A DNA stretch of 64,000 bases from Juglans regia (GCF_001411555.2 NC_049910.1:32335150-32399149), one strand, 5' to 3'. Shown: positions 1 to 11,177, numbered from the stretch's first letter. Notes: generated by a model not told the origin, from the sequence alone. Numbers and translations are program-made.

Positions 1-310
1 CTACAATTATAAATAATAATAATTAAAAAACGTATTTCTTTCCATTACAGCTTGATAGGGAATTTGACCAGATTATGAGATAATAATCACCCTAGCAACT
101 TTACTTCTAAGCATCTCCCAATGACTAAAGACACAATTATGTTGTAGATGAAAATTCTTAACCCCCTAACTGTTTAAATAGACTTCTGTTCATCATGAAA
201 TCTAAAGGTATTCATATCACACTATAACTCATTAATAAAGTGATATAATTGAAATATAAACCATAGAGATATGAGTGTGCTGGATATTGAGTTTTAATAA
301 AACTCTTACA
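1..310 (-). repeat. 3' LTR of the Copia relic (partial)
   Basis: It aligns along its length with 1926-2239 with scattered substitutions and small indels. It is truncated by the window start. The divergence between the two LTRs implies an old insertion. Confidence 0.8.
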
Positions 311-869
311 TTCTCTCACTTGGCTCATACGCCCATAAAATAGCATTTTTCGTTCATGGGTTTATTACAAGAAATTAACCATATTGTGCACGTTCATTTC
401 CAGTAAACTTTCCTAACTCAAAATACATTATATGAGTTTCGTAACATCAATATCAAATCAATTACCAATTTGAATCATGGTGGTCCTCTGTTATATTACC
501 AAAAAAACTCCTTCCATAAACTACAACATTTGTAACTTCATTTAACATGATCTTTAATAGGGACATTTAAGGCTAATATTGTACTAATGCCTTGGATTCC
601 AGTTCATGTCTATTTTAGATAGCATCTTGTCATAATTCATCCACATCATTCAATATATATAAAAAGTGAAAAGACAAGAAAACGAAAACAGCCATAATAA
701 ATATCATTAAATGTCCAAAAAAAATATTTAATACATTAACGAGCACTTTAACATGTTCAGATCATGGATAAAGACATAAGACTCATTCTTTCAACATGTT
801 CTTTGAATTGCTTCCCTACCAGGCCCTTTGTCACTAGGCCTGCTATCATAAGCATAACATTAATGTGTT

Positions 870-1137
870 ATATGGACACTGTTAGTTTCTAAACTTACTC
901 CTTAATTCTTAGGTATTTGAGTTTAATGTATTTGGCACCATTAGACTACATTCATTATTGGAGAAAAATACTTCTAAAGAACTATTACAATAAATTCTTG
1001 GCCGTTTGGCAATAGAGTCGACAACTCAAAATTCTAAGATAAAGTTCCTCAGCCATAAACAATGCACTATGACCTCAAAACATGCCACAAACTCAGCCTT
1101 CATTGTAGATGAAGCAGTGATTATAGATGAAAAAAAA
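870..1137 (-). pseudogene. Copia polyprotein RNase H remnant
   Basis: Minus-strand translation gives pieces such as STMKAEFVACFE followed by WLRNFI and a later SNN block. This matches the order of the Copia RNase H domain (S-T-x-EAEF-x-A...WLRNF...), the last domain of the Copia polyprotein. The reading frame is broken by stops. At the upstream side (near 1137) the homology stops abruptly at an unrelated GC-richer stretch. No reverse transcriptase or integrase is present. I am confident of the family and less so of the exact limits. Confidence 0.65.
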
Positions 1138-1675
1138 TATAGGTGAACCGGACCGAACTGGTGAGTTCATTCTAGTTCGAAACTGGTTTGGTACAATACT
1201 GGTTTCATTTTTTTTCTCCTTCACCCTCAAATAGCTATCGCACTAGCTAAGTTTCTTAACTCTGTTACGGCGCAATCGTGGGCGTTGCCGGTGAGGCATC
1301 TCCAGCCTCCTCCTGCTTCCAACATCCACCTCCCTTCTCCCCCTATTTTTGTTGTTCTTTAACTCACACAGTTGCTGCCACTCGGCTTTATTGCCCTCTG
1401 CATCGTCGCCATAGAGACGCCGGTGAGGAGATTTTTGGCCTCCTCCCAACGCTAAACACCGATCCCTTCTATTTTATTTGTATCAATAAATCAAATGGCA
1501 ACAAACATTATCGAGCAACATCCATTCGAGGCTTCACAGCCCACCGCCTTACGTTGCCACACATGCTAAGTTACCGACAAGGGTACACCGGCTTCCTCAC
1601 ATTCCTCTCTAAGCCCCACCGGTGGCTAGTCTCACTATTCTCTCCATCTTTGAAAAATACATCATAAACGAAAAG
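1138..1675. other. GC-richer insert inside the Copia relic, origin unknown
   Basis: This stretch starts at a sharp break in Copia homology and begins with repeated CCGGACCGAACTGG and AAACTGGTTTGG motifs, which are common in subterminal regions of plant hAT elements. It then becomes C-rich. Open frames exist on both strands (for example plus 1278-1667) but show no domain I recognise. No convincing terminal repeats or target duplication were found. Confidence 0.4.
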
Positions 1676-1876
1676 AAAAGCACAATTCATGAAACCAAAA
1701 TATTATTCCATTTGCATGAGTCTCAATACAAAAATTTCATGAACACATGAGAACCAAAAAAATCACATAAGTTTCTCTCCTTAGGAAATAACATATCAAC
1801 GTAAAGTGGGAGAAGTATGTAAATATTATATTTTATTGAGACTATAGAATATCTGCAACCTAAAGCTCTGATGCCA

Positions 1877-2239
1877 CGTTAAATATTTTAACATGAAACG
1901 TTAATATTTAGTTTTTCAATTTTCTATAATCCAAAATAATAAATAATAACAGTTAGAAAACATACATTTCTCCATTATAGTTTGATGGAGAATTTGACCT
2001 AATTATGATAGAAGGATCGCCCTAACAACTTTAGTTCCGAGTATCTCTCAATAGCTAGAGACACAATTATGTTGTAGGTGAGAACCTTTAACTATCTCAC
2101 TGCTTAAATAGACTTCTAACTATCATAAAATCAAAAGGTATTTGTTTCCCACTATAACTCATTAAATAATATAATTGAACTAATATAAACCCATAGAAAA
2201 TGGATGTGTGAGATATTGAATTTTAATAAAACTCTTACA
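1877..2239 (-). repeat. 5' LTR of the Copia relic
   Basis: About 363 bp, bounded by the Met-type primer site on the inner side and by the TGTAAGAG start (minus strand) on the outer side. The inner end reads TTAACG rather than the canonical CA, probably from mutation. Confidence 0.78.
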
Positions 2240-2877
2240 TTCTAGTTTTTTAAAAATATATACGATACCTCAAATTTTATTAATTGACATCTTTTATGGT
2301 GCAAGAGTACCATACTCAAAGAGGTGGAAAGGTCTTTGGGGTTTATATATAAGAAATCCTAAAACTAAGGCCTTTGTAAAACAGTATCCCATATGGATTA
2401 AATACAATATTAGTCAAAGTAACAAAACAAGCATACCTAATTAAGAGTAACTATTTAATATCAGAATTGAGGCTAGTACCATTTTTGTCACATACGTACA
2501 AACCAAAAATATACAACAGTACTGGAAGTTGAGAAATTGACTAGAAACGGCCATCAATACCCAATGCACCAAGAAGGTTGGTCAATCCATCGGCGAGACA
2601 GTTGCTGGCCTGTCCAGTAAATATGGCCGGTAATATCAAAGTGGAGGGCCTGATTCAAGAGAAGAATCAGGCCTGATTCTAGAATATCTTCCTATAGTTT
2701 AAAGTAGCGCCAAGGAGGATACTTACGATGCTGAAACCAATTAACCACCAGTAACGATTGTAGATCTGTGCAGAACTAGCTAGTGTTCACTGTTCACCAG
2801 TACCATACATGCATTCCGCCGGAAGTTTTCTAGCTAGTATCCAAGTTCAATATCTCGTTACGGAGAAATAATATTTG
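2240..2877. other. Intergenic DNA, no gene seen
   Basis: No coding signal. A perfect 10-bp inverted repeat, GGCCTGATTC at 2647-2656 and GAATCAGGCC at 2664-2673 with a 7-nt loop, is the only structure noticed. Confidence 0.5.
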
Positions 2878-3022
2878 TAGTCATAGATTACGTAAATATT
2901 ATGTAATTTTAAAAAAAATAAATAAATACAATATTTATATAAAAAAATTAATTTTTTAATAATGAACTCAATCCACTCTTTTATAAAACAATTACATAAC
3001 GTTTACACACTCTATAACTATA
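2878..3022. repeat. Candidate MITE, imperfect terminal inverted repeats
   Basis: The left end (GTCATAGATTACGTAAATATTATG) and the reverse complement of the right end (GTTATAGAGTGTGTAAACGTTATG) align with few mismatches around an AT-rich core. There is no coding capacity. The target duplication is not clear. Confidence 0.45.
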
Positions 3023-3051
3023 TGTAACATTACTCTCTTTATTATTAAGAG

Positions 3052-3800
3052 CGGCCGATATTTTTTAATATTATTATTATTTTAAAATTTGAAAATATTG
3101 AATTGTTTATTATATTTTGAATTTGAAAAAATTGTAACGATGATATGAGATAAAATGAAATACTTTTACTATCCAAACAGGGTCTTCATCTCATACCATT
3201 TCATCTCAACATCTAAACTCCACAAACACAAATATTTTTTAATTTTAAATCTTCAACATTTTCATTTAACCATTACAATTTTATTAAACTTTTAAACAAA
3301 ACACAAAAATAATTTAAAATTTTCAAATCTCAAAACAAAAATAATATTAAAAATTATATTCTAACACTATTTTAACTTTATAATATTTTATTCAATTTTT
3401 TCTTTTTTTTTTCTCCAAAATCTCACAAAACATCTTAATTCAAAATATTTTACTACTACCAATTTCTATTTTATCTCATCTCATCTCATAACATTTACTT
3501 CTCTAACATCATTCAAACACAAATATTTTCAAACTAATCATTATAATTTTTTCAAACTAATCATTACAATTTTTCCAAACTTTTAAAGAAAAAAACAAAA
3601 AATAATTCAACGTTTTAAAATCACAAAAAAAAATTATATTTTAACAATATTTAATTTTTATAATATTTCTTATTCAACTTTTTCTCTCTCTTTTTCTGAA
3701 ACATAATAAATATTTAACTCAAATTATCTCATTACTATCCACATATCATCTTATTATTATTCACAAAATTATTATTTCATCTCATTCCTCAAGCATCCTC
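3052..3800. repeat. MITE cluster of the GAGATGAGAT family (two adjacent copies)
   Basis: 3052-3182 is one half-copy (AATATTATTATTATTTT, TTGAATTGTTTATTATATTTT, then ATCCAAACAGGG). From 3183 a longer copy runs in the opposite orientation with repeated CATCTCATCTCAT and TCTCAAAACAAAAATAATATT segments. The same building blocks recur in at least eight other places in this window. Confidence 0.65.
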
Positions 3801-3804
3801 TTAT

Positions 3805-3962
3805 GTTGTGTTTGGTTGTTGAATCAAATTCAACTATCTCAAACTAATCATTGATGGAATCCACTATTTTTCAATTTTTCATAAAAAAAGTTAAACTCAT
3901 ATCAGTGTAACTTATAAAATATTATTATTCACAACTCAATTCATCTCAATCATCTCATTGGG
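3805..3962. repeat. MITE copy of the GAGATGAGAT family
   Basis: It starts GTGTTTGGTTGTTGAA and ends TCATCTCAATCATCTCATTGGG. The core has AAATATTATTATT. It is diverged from the 4033 copy and non-coding. Confidence 0.55.
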
Positions 3963-4032
3963 AGCATGAATATTATATTGGCCCCAATTGCATTTTCGGA
4001 GGATACACCTGGAATGGAGGTCATCTCAATTA

Positions 4033-4217
4033 GGGTTCGTTTGGTTATTCAATCTATCTCAACTCATTATTATAATTTTTTCAAATTTTAATATAAAATA
4101 TAATAAATAATTCAATTTTTTCAAATCCTAAAATAATAATAATATTAAAAAATAATATTCTAATAATATTTTATCATCTCAACTCAATTCAATTCAGTTC
4201 AACATCAAAACGCAGCC
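4033..4217. repeat. MITE with TTA target duplication (PIF/Harbinger-like)
   Basis: The 185-bp unit is flanked by TTA on both sides (4030-4032 and 4218-4220). Its ends GGGTTCGTTTGG and, as reverse complement, GGCTGCGTTTTG are inverted repeats. The core holds CTAAAATAATAATAATATT and ends CATCTCAACTCAATTC. A TTA/TAA duplication is the hallmark of Tourist-like elements. This is the best-bounded copy of the family here. Confidence 0.7.
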
Positions 4218-5256
4218 TTAATGTTTTTACTTGAGAGAAGACGAAGCCAGCCTTGACTTTGGTTGAAAAATGATGAATCCCAAGTTTTCAAAAGTCCTAA
4301 AGTTTTTGAATAAATAGTTAGGTTTTTAACACATTATAACATTCCACCGTGATATTGAATCTAAAGTCCATAGCAGCCGACTGTACCGAGACCCGACGGA
4401 AGTCCTTTTCATTTTTCTAATGACATGGTCAATTGTTAAAGCTGTAATTATTGATTCAAAATTCCTAAAAATTCCTAAAACTTAGCCAAACCATTATAAC
4501 ACATAGATCGAGATCAGTACTATACATTATATAGTTTTATATTGGCAAAGTTCACGAGAGAGGAGTTATGTGGAATGTCGAAATCAGCATCTCGTAAAAG
4601 CTAGAAGGGATGCTCACGTGCAGAACTGTATAAGGTGTTAGGCAGAGAAACGCCAAAGCCGTCACAGGGAAGCAGCAGCCTTGGTCCTTTTAAACATAAA
4701 AAAGCAAGGTGTAGTGTAGGGAATCCATGGCCCTTTAAAACATAAAAAGCAGGGCATCGTCTTTATGCCTCTAATCGTACCAATCTCGTGATAAGAACAT
4801 GAATCCAGCGCATGGCACCACACACACAAGAATATGCTTTGAACCAGGGCCATTGGAGCTTACGAGTGGTCCGATTTGAAAGATAAGTGGCGGATGCTAG
4901 ATAGTGAGAATACATCCATTAATATGGTTCATAGAGACCATAAGAAAAATGCTTATTCGTGATATTCTCGTAGCAAATTGTCTTTATCATTGTAAATACT
5001 GAACCATAAGCGTTTTTCTTACGTAGTTGACCACCCAATGCATGTTGGTCATGCGAACACAAGTGGATCAGGGGTTGCACCACCTCCTCATGTGGATCAT
5101 GAGAATGGTTAGTGCCCACCACAACATGAGGATTCGGTCATGCTAGCTCCTTGGTGGCTGGCACCATTGAAGGTTTTTTTCTCTTGTAATTTGTTGAGAT
5201 TTGGGCTCTTTGTTTTCTTTTAATATTTACACCAAAATGATAACTAAACGAACACA

Positions 5257-5306
<50 letters not shown>

Positions 5307-5431
5307 GACTTCTCACAGATTTTACACAGCTGGTCAGTGCACTGTTCAATCAGCATGGTGAACAATATTAATTAACAAATATATATTATATGAGGAGCCC
5401 ATTTTTTTGGCCAAACCTATATATAGATTGA
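4218..5431. other. Intergenic DNA, no recognised gene
   Basis: There are short minus-strand open frames at 4662-4853, 4919-5122 and 5138-5365, none with a recognisable domain. 4685-4750 carries two similar blocks around CCTTTTAAACATAAAAAAGC and CCTTTAAAACATAAAAAGC. No gene is called. Confidence 0.5.
5259..5306. repeat. (TA)n microsatellite
   Basis: About 48 bp of TA dinucleotides with a single interruption (TG) near 5291. It produces the tyrosine/isoleucine run of a spurious minus-strand open frame. Confidence 0.9.
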
Positions 5432-5608
5432 GGTTACGTTTGATGTTGAATTAAGTTGAATTGAGTTGATAAAATATTGTTAAAATATTATTTTTTAATA
5501 TTATTATTATTTTAGAATTTAAAAAAGTTGAATTGTTTATTATATTTTATGTTAAAATTTAAAAATCTTATAATGATAAATTAAGATGAGTTTAGATCCA
5601 AACGCACC
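5432..5608. repeat. MITE copy of the GAGATGAGAT family
   Basis: It starts GGTTACGTTTGATGTTGAA and ends TTAGATCCAAACGCACC, so the ends are inverted repeats. The core ATAAAATATTGTTAAAATATT is shared with copies at 12908 and 4033 (reverse). Confidence 0.65.
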
Positions 5609-5748
5609 ATGTAAAGAATTTCTTACCACAATACAGTGATTGACATGACAACATAAACTGCCACACCAGCTTTTGAAAAAAAAATAATAATAATTGCCAC
5701 ACCAGCTTGTAAAAATATTATCTGAAAATGGTACTTGTTTTTTGCTTT

Positions 5749-6817
5749 GGAAAATGTTAGGAAGCTTGATTTGGACTCCCGTTTCTAATTTCTGGTCTGA
5801 CGTGAGAAGGCCAGTTGGCCTTTTCCACTTTACTTTTTTTCTTTTTCTTTTTCTTCCTCTCCTCACATACTTTGACTACCAACAACGCCAAAACTCATAA
5901 AAGTAATTGAAACAAAGCCGAAACTATTGGAATGAAGAATCCAAACAAGGCCTAAAACCCAACAATGGGTCTCAAATTGGTACAACAATTCCATCATCAC
6001 TACTCGCATTATTGTAATAATTCATTCATATTCGGAATCATTATCTATGCTGCTTCTTACATCATTGATTATTGTCTCTTCATTGTCTTCAACGCCTACT
6101 TACAAACCCGTCTAAAACCCTCACTATCACTTAAACCATTGATTTACCCTAAATCCTCCATTTGCAAATCCAAACTCCAGAGACAACCAGCTCGCTTTAC
6201 TCTCTGTCTTTAGAGATGTATCTATATGCTACTCGATTCATCTCCATGGAACTTCCAGCTCTTATTGGCCCAAAGGTTGGTTTCACTCTTGTCACATTGT
6301 ATTTATCTACCGAGAAAACAAGTCAATGAAAAGGATTCGCAATGCTTCAAGTGCAACCATTTCACAAGACTATTTGTTTTCTTCATTATTTGTGTAGGTT
6401 TAGAGCTCTTCTGGTTCATCTGGGCGGGTAGTCAAAGTACGTGCTGGACTCGATTTGAGTTGGTACAACCAAAGCCAGAAAACAAAAAACAAAACTAAAG
6501 CATCTGAAATAAAATTAAAAAAAAAATCGAAGAGTAATCGGCATCTTATCTTGGAGAAGAACTGGGCAGTGACCAGAGATGAAGACGGAGACGCGGTCTA
6601 TGATCTGGGTGAGGGAGAATGGGAGGGGAGACGCGAGTGAGAGAGATCTGGGGGTGAGGGAAAATGGGAGGGAGGGATACGTGGGGCAGGAGAGAAGAGA
6701 ATCATGTGAGAAGAAGAAGTAAAAAAAAAATTGTAAAGTGGGAAAGGCCAACTTGCCTTCCCACGTTAGACGGGAAATTAGAAACGCGAGCCCAAATCGG
6801 GCTCCCTAGCATTTTCC
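5749..6817. mobile_element. Non-autonomous Mutator-like element (MULE)
   Basis: Long inverted repeats bound this 1069-bp unit. The left arm begins GGAAAATGTTAGGAAGCTTG and the reverse complement of the right arm begins GGAAAATGCTAGGGAGCCCG; similarity continues for roughly 110-120 bp through a GGCCAGTTGGCCTTTTCCAC block. The flanks are TTTTGCTTT (5740-5748) and TTTTACTTT (6818-6826), a 9-bp target duplication with one difference. Long TIRs plus a 9-bp duplication define Mutator-like elements. No transposase is present. The interior (5877-6640) has open frames but no domain I recognise; it may be captured host sequence. Confidence 0.82.
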
Positions 6818-7041
6818 TTTTACTTTTACATTTTTCTTTGAAAACTAAAACATTAGAAACACGCCCCTTAATTTGTAGTAAATTAAAATGTTTATTTATT
6901 ATCATTTTGGTGCCAAAAACAAAGAGAGGAAAAAACTAAAATTGATAGTTTGAAAGAGATGACATATATATAGTTCAGGGGTAATGTGCAAATTTTCTCT
7001 TTCTAATATTGGAATTGTTTTTCCATTTTCCACGGGGAGCA

Positions 7042-7613
7042 TGTAGGGATTATCCATTAATGAGATATAGAAGGGGATTTTTGTTTCTCGACAGGCCACA
7101 CCCGATCCTTTCGACCAAAGCCTACAGCCCACGAGTCAACGGATTAGAGAGTAAAAGGGGAAAGTCCATACTGGCCCAGGAAGGAAAGCATACATGGCGT
7201 CCTCCGGATGCAGAACTTTAATGAAGAAAAGACCGGATGGAATCTTGTCCCCGAAAAAATCAACGACATTCAATGTGACATTGAATGGCTGACACCTGGA
7301 TCGAGTTCCTGTCACTAATAGGGACAGCCGTATTAAATACGATGCCATGTCGTCTGAAGCAAGAGGTGATCATTTCAACGTTAGAGATGTCATAACTCCC
7401 TAAGGGAACTGAAGTATAAATAAAAGGGAGCAAGCAAAAGAAAAAGTTAATCATTATGAACTCACTCTCTACTCTTGTTTTCTTCTCTTCATCACTTAAT
7501 ATCTTCTAACTTTGGCATCGGAGGTATCACAGACACACCCGACCATCGCACTTCTCTCCTTTATAGGCATTTGGAGTGATTTGAGGCTGGTAGTTACATA
7601 ACAAGCTTTAACA
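7042..7613 (+). repeat. 5' LTR of the Tat-type Gypsy element
   Basis: It begins TGTAGGG and ends CTTTAACA. It shares long stretches with the second LTR, such as CATACTGGCCCAGGAAGGAA and GGAACTGAAGTATAAATAAA, the latter a TATA-box-like promoter motif near 7412. Confidence 0.82.
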
Positions 7614-7872
7614 ATTGGCGTCATCTATTGGATTGATTTTTATTTTGATCTAACAGCATCAACATGCCTTTTGTATACTAGCTACGACACACTCTCGAGC
7701 GACCCTTGAGCAGGAAGCCGCATCAATGAACATGGAGCAGAGGATGGCGGGAATCAAGGAACTCATAAAAAAAATGACCTCGGATGTGGATGCCCTCCGA
7801 CAGGAGAACGAGGCGTCGAAGCAGAGAAACGTCAAGCTTGGAGAAGGCGCAAAACCAAGTTGAACTGACCAG

Positions 7873-8480
7873 ATGGAGGGGGCACAAAACATTGGCGAAG
7901 AGAATAGGGGGTCATCCTCTGTGGACCAACTGTTCAGCAAAACGAACCTCCCCTACAGCACCAAAGTGATGGTTGTCCCACTTACACCCAAGTTCAATGC
8001 TCCTCAAATGGAGATGAACGACGGGTCCAAAGACCCCGCCGAACATCTGGAAACATTCAAAACTTACATGATGCTACATGGCTTCCCCGAGAAAATCGAG
8101 TGCCGGGCATTCCTCCTAACACTGAAAGGCTCTGCCTGGGCATATTTCGAAGGCTTACGATCGGATATCATCCACAGCTTTGAGAAGTTGGGCTGACAAT
8201 TCCTAACACAGTTCATGGCCAGCTGAAAGAGAAAGTGATTGGTCGCCTACCTCCTCACAGTGAAATAGTGGGAGAAAGAAAGTTTGAAAGTATATTTGTA
8301 CCTGTCCAATAAAGAGTGAATGGCCAATGAAGATCAAGATGAGAAGATCACGCTGGCGGCACTCAATGGGTGGTATCTAACCCCAAAGCCCCATCATGGC
8401 GGAGATAATGCACAAGACATTGGCTACCCTATGAGACTTCATGGACCGAATCGAGGACTTCATCAATGCCGAAGACACCC
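7873..8480 (+). pseudogene. Gypsy gag (Retrotrans_gag), broken
   Basis: The open part (7873-8196) carries the conserved gag core: PKFNAPQMEMNDGSKDP, EHLETFKTYMMLHGFP, then AFLLTLKGSAWAYF. A TGA after EKLG interrupts it; the same frame then continues as QFLTQFMAS, with further stops, to DEKITLAAL and a NAEDTLR block near 8460. Gag builds the virus-like particle of the retrotransposon. Order and wording fit Tat-lineage gag very closely. At least three in-frame stops make it non-functional. Confidence 0.85.
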
Positions 8481-8527
8481 TTAGGCTTTGACTGCCCCAA
8501 AACGCACAAGCACAAAACAACCAGGGA

Positions 8528-8860
8528 GTGGATCTAAGTGGGGCGCCAGCACAAGAACCCAAGAAAGAGAGCCCCAAGGCAAAAAAGGGGCAATACATGA
8601 TGAGAAATGACGGCAGCACTATCCCCCTGAAAGCACACACAAATATGCACGTGCAATCGTGGGAGGAGGAGTGTCCAAGGGGAGACAATGATCGCGACCA
8701 AAGGGCTCGAAGGTACTACACCTATCACAGTGCGCAGGGCCACTGGACTAAAGATTGCCACATGAGGAGGATGATAATGGTTGGTATCCGAGAAGAAGTG
8801 CTCGAATGTTTAGGCGCCCGCCGCGTTTGGCTCCCTAGAAGAGCGGTTGGAGAAAGGTAA
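8528..8860 (+). pseudogene. Gypsy gag C-terminus with zinc-knuckle remnant
   Basis: The reading frame contains YYTYHSAQGHWTKDCHMRR, a nucleic-acid-binding knuckle in which the expected first cysteine is tyrosine. Basic and charged residues precede it. It follows gag within the same element and belongs to it. It is not a separate gene. Confidence 0.65.
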
Positions 8861-9036
8861 GAACCGAGACAAGAAGGTTGTCAAAGTGAGAACCTGAGGA
8901 GAATGAGGGACGTGAGGAGAATGGGAGAAATTCCCACGTGACGGAACCAGAATAATGTGCCGTTGTTGAGGTCCATACCAAAGCCAAAAGGGGTGCGTCC
9001 ACCTCCGGCCAGAAAGCATAGCCCGAAGGGCAAGGT

Positions 9037-9470
9037 ATGAAGAAATATTCAGCGTTGAGAGGTCTCCCAAGCAAGCCTAAACTCAAAAGATCCCAGCAAT
9101 TTCCTTTGATGACTCTGACTATGAATGGGTTATCTACCCCGCACGACGACGCCCTGGTGGTGACGATGCTAATGGCCAACTACACTACTAGGAGGATATT
9201 TATAGACAACGGGAGCTTGGCCGACATCCTCTTCTAGGAGACCCTCATCAAAATGGGGATCAGTCAAGACCCCATCCCCAATGTTGTTGAGGGGATTTTA
9301 TAGCGAGACAGTACAACCGTTAGTTCCATAAACGTGTCTGTGACCATCGGAACGAGAAGACACACAACAGCCACCATGTCAGACTTCGTCGTGGTCAACG
9401 ACCACTCCTCGTACAACACCATTGTCAGAAGGCCAGCGTTAAATAGCTTGAAGATGATAACCATTTGAGG
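9037..9470 (+). pseudogene. Gypsy aspartic protease remnant
   Basis: The frame reads [20 protein letters not shown] then [12 protein letters not shown], matching the retropepsin active-site region of Tat-type Gypsy elements, where DNGSSADIL is usual in place of DTG. A TAG follows at once, then recognisable downstream pieces (VTIGTRR, SDFVVVNDHSSYNTIVRRPAL) continue with further stops. Homology ends near 9600 with no reverse transcriptase after it. This shows the deletion that removed the rest of pol. Confidence 0.75.
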
Positions 9471-9653
9471 ATAAAATTTCCAATGTAGGAGGGAGGGCTT
9501 AAGGGTGATAAACGGTGAGCAAGTGATGGTGAGGGAATGTTACGGCAAGAGCTAAAGGGCAAAAAGGGGGAGCGAGCACAAGTTGGAGTAGCTAAGAGGC
9601 AAGAAGCCAAATTCACTACCTAAAGACTATCAAAGCTCAATCACCCGAAAGCA

Positions 9654-10320
9654 TCAACGAGTAAAGATGTATCTAGACGAGAGATGGCCCCCTCTTTTGT
9701 TCAATGGCTCACCGTGTAAAGAGTGAATGACAAAGAGAAACACCCATCCTTGGGCAGCGACTTCGTTGGCCGAGAACTCCCGTCCTTCACCCAACACAAA
9801 GAAAAACATACGCTGCCACTGTTTTGGCATTGGAATGGTGCCCCTCAAAACTGCGAGTCAAAAATTAGGATGGGTACAAAAGCTGCAAATGTTCCTGACC
9901 AATGCCCAAACCATTTGGGTGAAAACGAACTCCCAGGTAGTCAAATCCGAATACTGCTCCCTAGTGGCCTCCAAGACCATGTGCCATACTGCACAACACG
10001 ACGTCAAGATCCTCTAGGCATTAGGGTGCACTTGGGCTGGGGCCATGCCCAAAAATTTCAGCACATCACAAACTGGGCGAAAAAAGGAAAGTCTCAAACC
10101 GTGTGAAAACTTGTCGGCATACAAAGCAACTTTTTTAGCGTCACCCTCAAGATCGACGACCCCGTAACTAGGCTTTGAAACCTCCTGTACAATGAAATTG
10201 GGGATTCCGAACGTGTTGCGCAACACATTAAGGCCCACGGGGTCGACGCCTTAGGACCACCCACACCTTTCATAGGAGGGGAGCTCACGAAGAGAAACAT
10301 TCTTGGAAGCCATCGATGAA
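9654..10320 (-). pseudogene. Antisense accessory gene of Tat-type element (Transposase_28-like)
   Basis: On the minus strand, between the protease remnant and the 3' LTR, successive frames give GIPNFIVQEV, FSHGLRLSFFRPVCDVL, LGMAPAQVHPNA, AVWHMVLEA and finally QRMFFFVLGEG. The G-L-R-L-x-F-F...VL..LG..P.Q.HPNA pattern and the later W/F-R-FFFV-GEG block are those of the Pfam 'putative gypsy type transposon' (PF04195) family. Several Tat elements such as Grande are known to carry an antisense gene at this position. Here it is split by stops and frameshifts. Its function in any element is unclear to me. Confidence 0.6.
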
Positions 10321-10611
10321 AGATTTAGGAAGCAAGAAAAGGGGGAAGACTAAGGTTGGGGAGGAGGGTGTCGAGCGAATGAAGAGGTAGCCGGAGGCAA
10401 GATAGAAGTCATTCCAAGAACCAAAGGAAAACCTAAATAGAAGGAAGGCAACAGCTCAGAAGTCACGACGGGAAATTGATGGGACGTGTGGACATAACCA
10501 TTACACCTGCTATCGAGACTTGGGAATATGTAGCGAGCAAACAAATTTATGATGGGGAAACTGAAACATGCAGGAAAATAAAATTTTTGCCTCACTCACG
10601 TGGCTGAAGTT

Positions 10612-11177
10612 TGTAGGGTAACTTGAATGGGATTTTTTTTTGCACGGGTCAGGCCCAATCCTTTTGGCCAAAGCCTGTGGCCACAAGTCAACGGGTTAGG
10701 GATATAAAGGGAAAGCCCATACTGGCCCAGGAAGGAAAGCATACATGGAGTCCTCCCTAATGCAACGCACTAATGAGGGAAAGATCGGTTGGGATCTTAT
10801 CCCTGACAGGATCAACCAAATTCAATGCGACGTTGAGTGGCCGACACCTATGTCGAGTTCTTGTCCCTAATAGGGACGATCGCATTAAATATGACGTCAT
10901 GTCGTCCGAAGTAAGGGGTGATCATTATAGCGTCAGAGGAGTCAAAACTCTCTAAGGGAACTGGAGTATAAATAAAAGGAAGCTAGCAAAAGAAAATGTT
11001 AATCACTCTGAATTCACTCTCTACTCTTGTTTTTTTCTCTTCAATACTTAATATCTTCTGATTTTGACATCGAAGATATTTCAGACACATTTGACCACCG
11101 CACTTCTCTCTTTTATAAGCATTTGGAGCGATTCGAGGCTGGTAGTTTTTTTTAAAAAAAAAAAAACCACTTTAACA
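10612..11177 (+). repeat. 3' LTR of the Tat-type Gypsy element
   Basis: It begins TGTAGGG and ends CTTTAACA. The TATA-like GGAGTATAAATAAAAGG lies near 10963. A T/A homopolymer expansion (about 11145-11165) replaces sequence found in the 5' LTR. Confidence 0.82.

Larger units (their letters stand above)
1..2239 (-). mobile_element. Ty1/Copia LTR retrotransposon relic, cut by window edge
   Basis: Two direct copies of one sequence lie at 1-310 and 1877-2239; both end with AAACTCTTACA, which on the minus strand is an LTR start TGTAAGAGTTT. Just inside the right copy, 1865-1876 reads GCTCTGATGCCA, whose reverse complement TGGCATCAGAGC is one base from the plant initiator-Met primer binding site. 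That places the 5' LTR at the right and the element on the minus strand. A purine-rich tract (AAGTGAGAGAA on minus) abuts the other LTR. The interior is only about 1.57 kb and keeps just a Copia RNase H remnant, so this is a deleted, non-autonomous copy. The left LTR continues beyond the window. Confidence 0.85.
7042..11177 (+). mobile_element. Ty3/Gypsy (Tat-type) LTR retrotransposon lacking RT and integrase
   Basis: Two LTRs of similar length (7042-7613 and 10612-11177) flank a 3-kb interior. Order inside: gag on plus, zinc-knuckle remnant, aspartic protease remnant, then a decayed antisense gene before the 3' LTR. The interior is far shorter than a full Tat element, and reverse transcriptase, RNase H and integrase are absent. 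Right after the 5' LTR comes ATTGGCGTCATCTATTGGA, resembling the ATTGGCGCC-type sequence usual at this spot in Tat elements. LTR divergence and many stops show an old, dead copy. The flanks GAGCA and AGTTA do not form a clean 5-bp duplication, so the outer limits are approximate. Confidence 0.85.

Noticed and set aside
1865..1876. GCTCTGATGCCA read as part of a tRNA gene
   Set aside because: Its reverse complement fits the Met-type primer binding site next to an LTR; no tRNA cloverleaf is present.
5138..5365. Minus frame with IYIYIYIY run
   Set aside because: It is produced by the (TA)n microsatellite.
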